Below are positions 58,917 through 64,000 of a stretch of 64,000 bases of DNA, piece after piece (position 1 is the stretch's first letter; each line of letters begins with the position of its first letter). The notes under the pieces are model-generated. The model was not told the DNA's origin and searched no databases. It worked only from the letters and a program-made list of their open reading frames with translations. The translations under genes and the position numbers were made by a program. The stretch is from Butyriboletus loyo (lineage: Eukaryota > Basidiomycota > Agaricomycetes > Boletales > Boletaceae). The stretch spans positions 78,039 through 142,038 of the forward strand of contig JBBPSI010000051.1 in assembly GCA_038093515.1 (NCBI GenBank), read 5' to 3'.

Positions 58917-59392
58917 ATGTTCATCCGCTTCTCTGCCCTTCTCCCCATCGCTGCTCTGGCTGCAGTCGTCGCCGCTGCGCCCAGCGCGCTCGAAGCTCGT
59001 ACCAGCACCTCCTCCTCATGCGACACCGGGTCAATCTCATGCTGCAACCAAACCCTGAGTGTGAGATCCACCCTCTCCTCGCGTTTTTGCACCTCGCGCT
59101 AACGATGGTCCATGCTGTAGCAATCTGACCCAACGGTTACCGCGCTCGCCGGACTACTCGGCATCGTCCTTCCCGCAGTCGGGGGTCTCGTCGGGCTCAA
59201 CTGTAACCCGATCACGGCCATCGGTACGGGTAGCGGTGCTACGTGCACCCAGCAAACCGTCTGCTGCACTGGCAATAGCTTCGTAAGCCGACCTTGTTTT
59301 ATGAACGCACGAGGGATGCTGATCACACTCCTCCGCACATATAGAGCGGGTTGATCAACCTCGCCTGCACTCCCATCAACCTCGGCCTCTGA
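58917..59392 (+). CDS. Class I hydrophobin H11
   Basis: Exons 58917-59060, 59121-59282 and 59345-59392; 117 residues, the longest copy because exon 1 carries ARTSTSSSC (first cysteine at 35). Exon 2 encodes the same residues as H3 ([19 protein letters not shown]). Exon 3 reads [15 protein letters not shown], with Ala before the last cysteine, and the stop context CTC TGA is unique. Last gene of the array, 0.7 kb before permease copy 3. Confidence 0.95.
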
Positions 59393-60123
59393 ACAAGTGG
59401 AGGATGCAAGAGTGCCCTTGTCAACATGCTTTCTTCCTTATGTATCTTTTTAGTTTGAATAGGGTTTATGGTGTGTTTCAGATTGAATGCATAGGTTCGT
59501 CGACCTTTGTTATTTGAATACATGCGAGAGACCCGCGCCAATGGGCGGTGACATGTTCGAAAGGTCGTCGTAAGTCGACAGCAGACTATAGCTTAACGCG
59601 TGAATCTAAAAGGCTAAACCTAATGAAGGTAAGGTTTTTCGTGATCCCACCGCTCGTAAGTATTATGAACTAGCTACATAGTTTACTTTATCTTTCAAGT
59701 AAAATGAAATCAATGCACATGGAGTACTTGTACTAGGATGCATAGGTATGTTGAGTTGATGCTGGACGAAACAAAAGAACTGCATGCATGGAATACTGTT
59801 CAATTACTCCGCAGAGTGTTGAAAACACAACACTATGGGGACCCATATAGGATTGGGTCCAATGCACGCAACACAACCAAATTGGACAATGCATCGCAGC
59901 TACTTATATTGCCGGCAAGCGAGACAGTCTGGTGTTTCCCGTTCCCGTTCCCTTTCCCTTTCGACCCAGTTCAACATGTGCGGGCGAAAGAACACATGCG
60001 CCTGAAGCCACACATACGTGCAATTAATCCTATTGTACATGTTTACGAAAACAAAAACAAAACAACAGAGCCTGTTAACAATACGCTAATAAAAACGGGA
60101 TGACGACCTTTTCCACGGGGTAT
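59393..60123. other. Intergenic H11 - permease copy 3
   Basis: The first 180 bases are hydrophobin 3' flank. The rest is unique; it includes a short pyrimidine run (CCCGTTCCCGTTCCCTTTCC near 59,940) and an open frame 59,738-60,103 with no recognisable domain. I treat it as noncoding. Confidence 0.5.
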
Positions 60124-62805
60124 TCATTGGATTTTCTTGTACGAAAACTTTGGACGATACATCATGTCAGTTTGCGTTCGCTTGCTCGTGAAGGGGGGAG
60201 GGGGGATGGGCACACGTACCAACGTCACGACGGTACCGTCTTTAAGTACCTCTTTGCGTGGTACGAGCTCGTACCCGAACGCTTTTGGTAACAGAATGCG
60301 CCATCCGGCCCAATAGCCGACCCCGAACAACAACACGCTAATGCCAACGAGGCAGTACCTGTCGAATGCCACGGCATCATCAGTCCCGAGCTCAGCGTTC
60401 AATGTTCATCCTCCAGGTGAACAAGAGGTGCGACGCACGTATAGTATGGTAGAGAAGACGTCTCTGTTCCATGGGCTTGAGGAAGGAATGACGTGATGAT
60501 GACTGCCAGGACGTTGCACTTCAGTGTCATGATGGAAGTCCATGGGAGACGTCACTCACGGAACACCGATGTGGCGAGATAGAACACTGCTAGAGGCCAC
60601 CAGACTGGGGCAGCAAGTGTCAGCGCCAATTTCTCTCAGTGAACAATCTCCCTACCCTTGAAAGGCCTGGGTATATCCGGCCTCTTCCAACGCATCCAAA
60701 ATAGACCCTACGCAGGGGATGTCAAAAATGCAATGCAATGCAAAGCGAGGAAGGGTAGCATACGATGACAATGAAGAAGTCAATGATTTGATTGCCATAT
60801 AGATCCATATCTAATATAAAGGAATACGTGACGTTCGTAAGGATCAAGATAACCTACACTCGCAGTTCGGTTAGCATGTTCCTAAAAAACCGATACAGCA
60901 CTCACCGCAGGGATCAAGTAAATGATGAGTCCAGGCAATGGCGACTTTCCTGTGGGCCAATTTGATGCCCAGAACTTGTTACCGAATGGGAGAGGGACAC
61001 CCTCCTTAGCGAGCTCTGTTGGAAGTGAAGTCATGTACCGTGAGCAATTTCCAGGATAGCATATGACAACATATGTGCCTACCCTGGTTAACGCGGGCAG
61101 CAGCAAACGTCTATCCATGTTTGTTAACATCAACGAGCACAGCCAACGTGAACAATACATACGGTGGTGATGACGTTCTGAGGCAACATCAGCACAGGGT
61201 ACTCAAGGTCAAATATGTCAACACTCACTCCTATCGCACTGTATAGTCGGATTCAACCATCGACGAGTTCAGCAAGCAAAGTCGATGCAGTCGGAAAAAA
61301 AGGCGAGAACACAGGGATACGAAACGTACCTGAGAGTAATAAAGAAACTCAACGCACGCTCCGCATTGGTTCCGAACACATTCTGGAAAAACACAGCAGC
61401 CACATCCACCCCGGAAGCCACGACATCATTCTGTCGCCAACAATGGTTGCATCAATCGCATCAGGACAACGGACAGACCATGCATGGAGAATGGACGTGG
61501 TCTACGCACCTCGGTCATCGCGCTGAAAAACGCGATATTGACAAGGAGATAGAGAACGGCGCAGATACCCAATCCGAGGGGTCCGGCAATCTTGAGCGTC
61601 CGCACCGGATCCCGAACGTTGTTGAGCACGTAGTTGACGTTCGACCAGCCGTAGTACGCGTACAAGACCTGGAAGGTCGCTGTCGCATACTATACATCGT
61701 CATTAGCACCAACAGGTATCATCGATGAAAACACTCACATCGCCACTGCTTTGGGAGCTACCAGCGAATGCATTCTTAAAGTTGGCTCGGGGATTGGCGA
61801 TGTTGGTTTTGCCTGATAACACTACCCAACCTGTTATCACGATAAATATAAGAATGGTGATCTTGAAGATTGCCAACAACTGGGAAGCCATCGTTAGAAG
61901 GTTGCAGAGACCAAAAGTATGGCTATATGCGCACGTTCATAACATACACGCCAACACGTGGCGCAAAAGCGTGGAGAATGATCACAAAAACAATCGCTGA
62001 GGATGATGTTTGCCCTGTGCTCATGTTAGATGTGAGTTTAAGACGCACCTGCAAGAGCAATACTGCGTTCCGCCCAATTCGTTGAAATCGTTGCGCTTGC
62101 TGCGTCTGCTAATTCATGGCGTCCGATGCGATCTGCCCCGCCGCAATACGAATGCTATAACGAAGTTAGGACACATGTAACACAGAAGAATCACTGAAGC
62201 CGGTTACCTGCTCGCAAAGACCTGCCGCCCAAGGTCAAGGTACCATACACACAACCACATCTAGCTTGACACTTACAATACACCCACTCGCAGTGAATCC
62301 AAGTAATATTGCATTTGCAGCAAATACCACCGTAGCGAGGTATTTCGGTCTTTGATAGACGGCCTCCAGGTACACCTTTTCACCGCCGCTCCGGGGAAAC
62401 ATGGTCCCAAATTCGAGCCAGATGAACAAGCCACAAAAGGAGAGAACGAATCCGAGCACCCAGAGCATGAGGGATGCTCCGACGGATCCTACCCCACTCA
62501 GAATCGAGGATGGCGTCGAGAAGATACCGGTACCGATGATACGTCCGGCGATGAGAAGGGTGCATGAGGTGAGACCGAGATGACGGCCAAGCCCTCCAGC
62601 AGTGTCTGCACAAAACAGGACTTGAACCAAGGCTAGAAAAGAGGGGAAATGAAAACAACGCACCTTCCTCGAGAGAGAGTCCGCCAGGACCGACATCGAC
62701 GGCCGGTAAAGCCTCCTGGACAGGTTGCGCTTCACCAACCTCATGGTCCAAAGTAGCCTTCTCACTCTCCGTCCTTCGAGAACGATTCCAAAGGCCCCAA
62801 AGCAT
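60124..62805 (-). CDS. MUP1-like amino-acid permease, copy 3
   Basis: Third paralogue, on the far side of the hydrophobin array, same strand as copies 1 and 2 and the most diverged. Start MLWGLWNRSRRTESEK at 62,805. Core: RIIGTGIFSTPSSILSGVG, WLEFGTMFPRSGGEKVYLEA, KTNIANPRANFKNAFAGSS, NYVLNNVRDPVRTLKIAGP. The micro-exon chain is kept with changes (SAIG, NVITT). The C-terminus runs on past TVVTLVR into VPIPPPPFTSKRTQTD and ends at 60,124. No disabling change was noticed. The longer intron near 62,050-62,160 is unlike copies 1 and 2. Confidence 0.82.
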
Positions 62806-63090
62806 GATGTGGACAACGGGGAAGGATACGTCGTCTGCTTAAAGACGTCTCAAGGCCGGAAACTCACAAATTTCGTGGGTTGACAGATTGAATTGATGCT
62901 CGAGAAGCCTCCAATTGCCACCTAAGTAGCTGTACCGACAAGACGAATATGGATATACAGCAAGGCACGACCATCTAAGGGCTGAAGTATCCATGGAGGG
63001 GTTGAGTCGGGAGCCAGATCTCAAGATACGGTGCGAGTAGTCAACCAAACGTGATGTGATTGGAAGAATTACACCGCCGTTTGACCTTTA
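62806..63090. promoter_or_regulatory. Upstream region of permease copy 3
   Basis: About 280 bp with composition similar to the array. It has no obvious TATA box and no clear match to the 5' flanks of copies 1 and 2. Confidence 0.4.
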
Positions 63091-64000
63091 TAAGTCATCC
63101 ATATGATGTGGAATTTCCGTTGTTGATAATAATTATGTCGCTTTCCCACATGTTGCTTTCATGGAGTGGAGTCCATAAATAAGAGCTTGTAGTGCCCTGT
63201 TACCATCACAACACAGAATTACAGCAAAGAGCAAAAACCCCGGGTGTGATGTAGAAGCAGCTGTGGAAGTATAGACTACAGGTATGAGTCAGTAAGTGAA
63301 CTAGATGCATGTGTAAGTGTCTCACCTCAGTAGTGTGCAGACAGTGACTGAGGTGGTTGAGTCTGCTGTGATGCAAGTCTAAGTGTGCGCGTGATTATGT
63401 AATACGTAGCGTAGCTACAATAACTACAACAGCAGCACCGTGCCCGAGATGATCCAAGTCACATGGGACCCTGGCCACCTCCCAGCTAAAATTCTATGTC
63501 AGTTAATATATAGCAACCCACTGCTCAGGCCATGATGTTGTCAAACAACCCACTCATTCTCTTCTGCTAGAAACCCTCTCTTACCTCTCAGTCAATGGCA
63601 CTGAATTGTTTCACAAACATTGTTGTTGTCAGGTTTCTTGGAGGATTGCAATTGGATAGAGAAAAAATAGGTATGGATATGTGTATCATAGCTTAGCACA
63701 TTATCATATGTGTACACTGATGTGCACAAGTAACTAGTGAGTGAGCACTTATAGGGGCTTGAGCCTAATGAGGAAAGTGGTGGACTTGTGTACCCACACT
63801 ATCCACAGTCTTGCTAAGCAAGTGTCAGTAAGAGCAAGGGTGGTGGCAACCAGACAAGATTGAGCAGAAGCTTATCAGCTTAATTGACAAAAGGATGAAC
63901 TTGCTAGAATTACTATGCACAAGGTAGGTGCATAGAATTGTCTAAATAGTTCTACACTGTCTAAGTACTGGTACATATATATACTAATAGGATACTGTTG
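63091..64000. mobile_element. CpG-depleted, probably transposon-derived DNA at the right edge
   Basis: From about 63,490 to 64,000 I find no CpG dinucleotide, while the rest of the window is CpG-rich. TG/CA words dominate. CTCTCTTACCTCTCAG followed by ATGGCA, and TATA-like TTAATATATAGC at about 63,500, resemble LTR/leader sequence of a retroelement. No coding domain or terminal repeat is visible, so the element type is open; it likely continues beyond the window. Confidence 0.4.

Noticed and set aside
59738..60103. 121-codon ORF before permease copy 3
   Set aside because: Low-complexity PFPFPFPF run and no family resemblance; not duplicated with the other permease copies.

Overview
The window is nuclear DNA of a mushroom-forming basidiomycete (Agaricomycetes type). 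The genes carry many short GT-AG introns of about 50-65 bases. The set includes a DUF6593 gene, class I hydrophobins and a fused THI20-type thiamine gene. I rebuilt the exons by eye, and for the genes where I list exon coordinates the reading frames close exactly.

Left region, 1-18,021: ten compact single-copy genes in almost strict alternation of direction. In order: mitochondrial tryptophanyl-tRNA synthetase (-, running off the left edge), NAA35/MAK10 of the NatC acetyltransferase (+), endonuclease III NTH1 (+), THI20-type HMP-P kinase/TenA fusion (-), RNA polymerase I subunit RPA34 (+), SAGA subunit NGG1/ADA3 (-), SLC41/MgtE-type cation transporter (+), HOS2-like histone deacetylase (-), PER1/PGAP3 GPI-remodelling protein (+) and a DUF6593 protein (-). 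Divergent neighbours share promoters of 92-321 bp; convergent ends lie 106-277 bp apart.

Middle and right, 18,022-62,805: a repeat-rich accessory region. Three MUP1-like amino-acid permease paralogues, all on the minus strand (18.9-21.4, 23.7-26.3 and 60.1-62.8 kb), bracket an array of eleven intact class I hydrophobin genes, called H1-H11 here (29.0-59.4 kb). At least four hydrophobin relics accompany them, one lying between permease copies 1 and 2. Every intact hydrophobin has three exons, a signal peptide and eight cysteines, and a TATA box about 70-95 bp before its ATG. The long spacers are not random: they are built from the same few modules (distal upstream block, an orphan-promoter block, modules M and P) reused in both orientations. 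H5-H8 sit in a 10.4 kb inverted repeat with arms 40,676-44,880 and 46,705-51,118. Its 1.8 kb loop holds a decayed membrane-protein gene. H9/H10 lie in a further direct copy of the right arm, and H2/H3 in a diverged copy of the left arm.

Right edge, about 63.1-64.0 kb: AT-richer DNA with essentially no CpG over its last 500 bases, unlike the rest of the window. It probably belongs to a transposable element.

The left block is housekeeping (translation, protein acetylation, DNA repair, thiamine, Pol I, chromatin, Mg transport, GPI anchors). The right block is lineage-specific: secreted coat proteins and amino-acid uptake, expanding by duplication, inversion and probable gene conversion.
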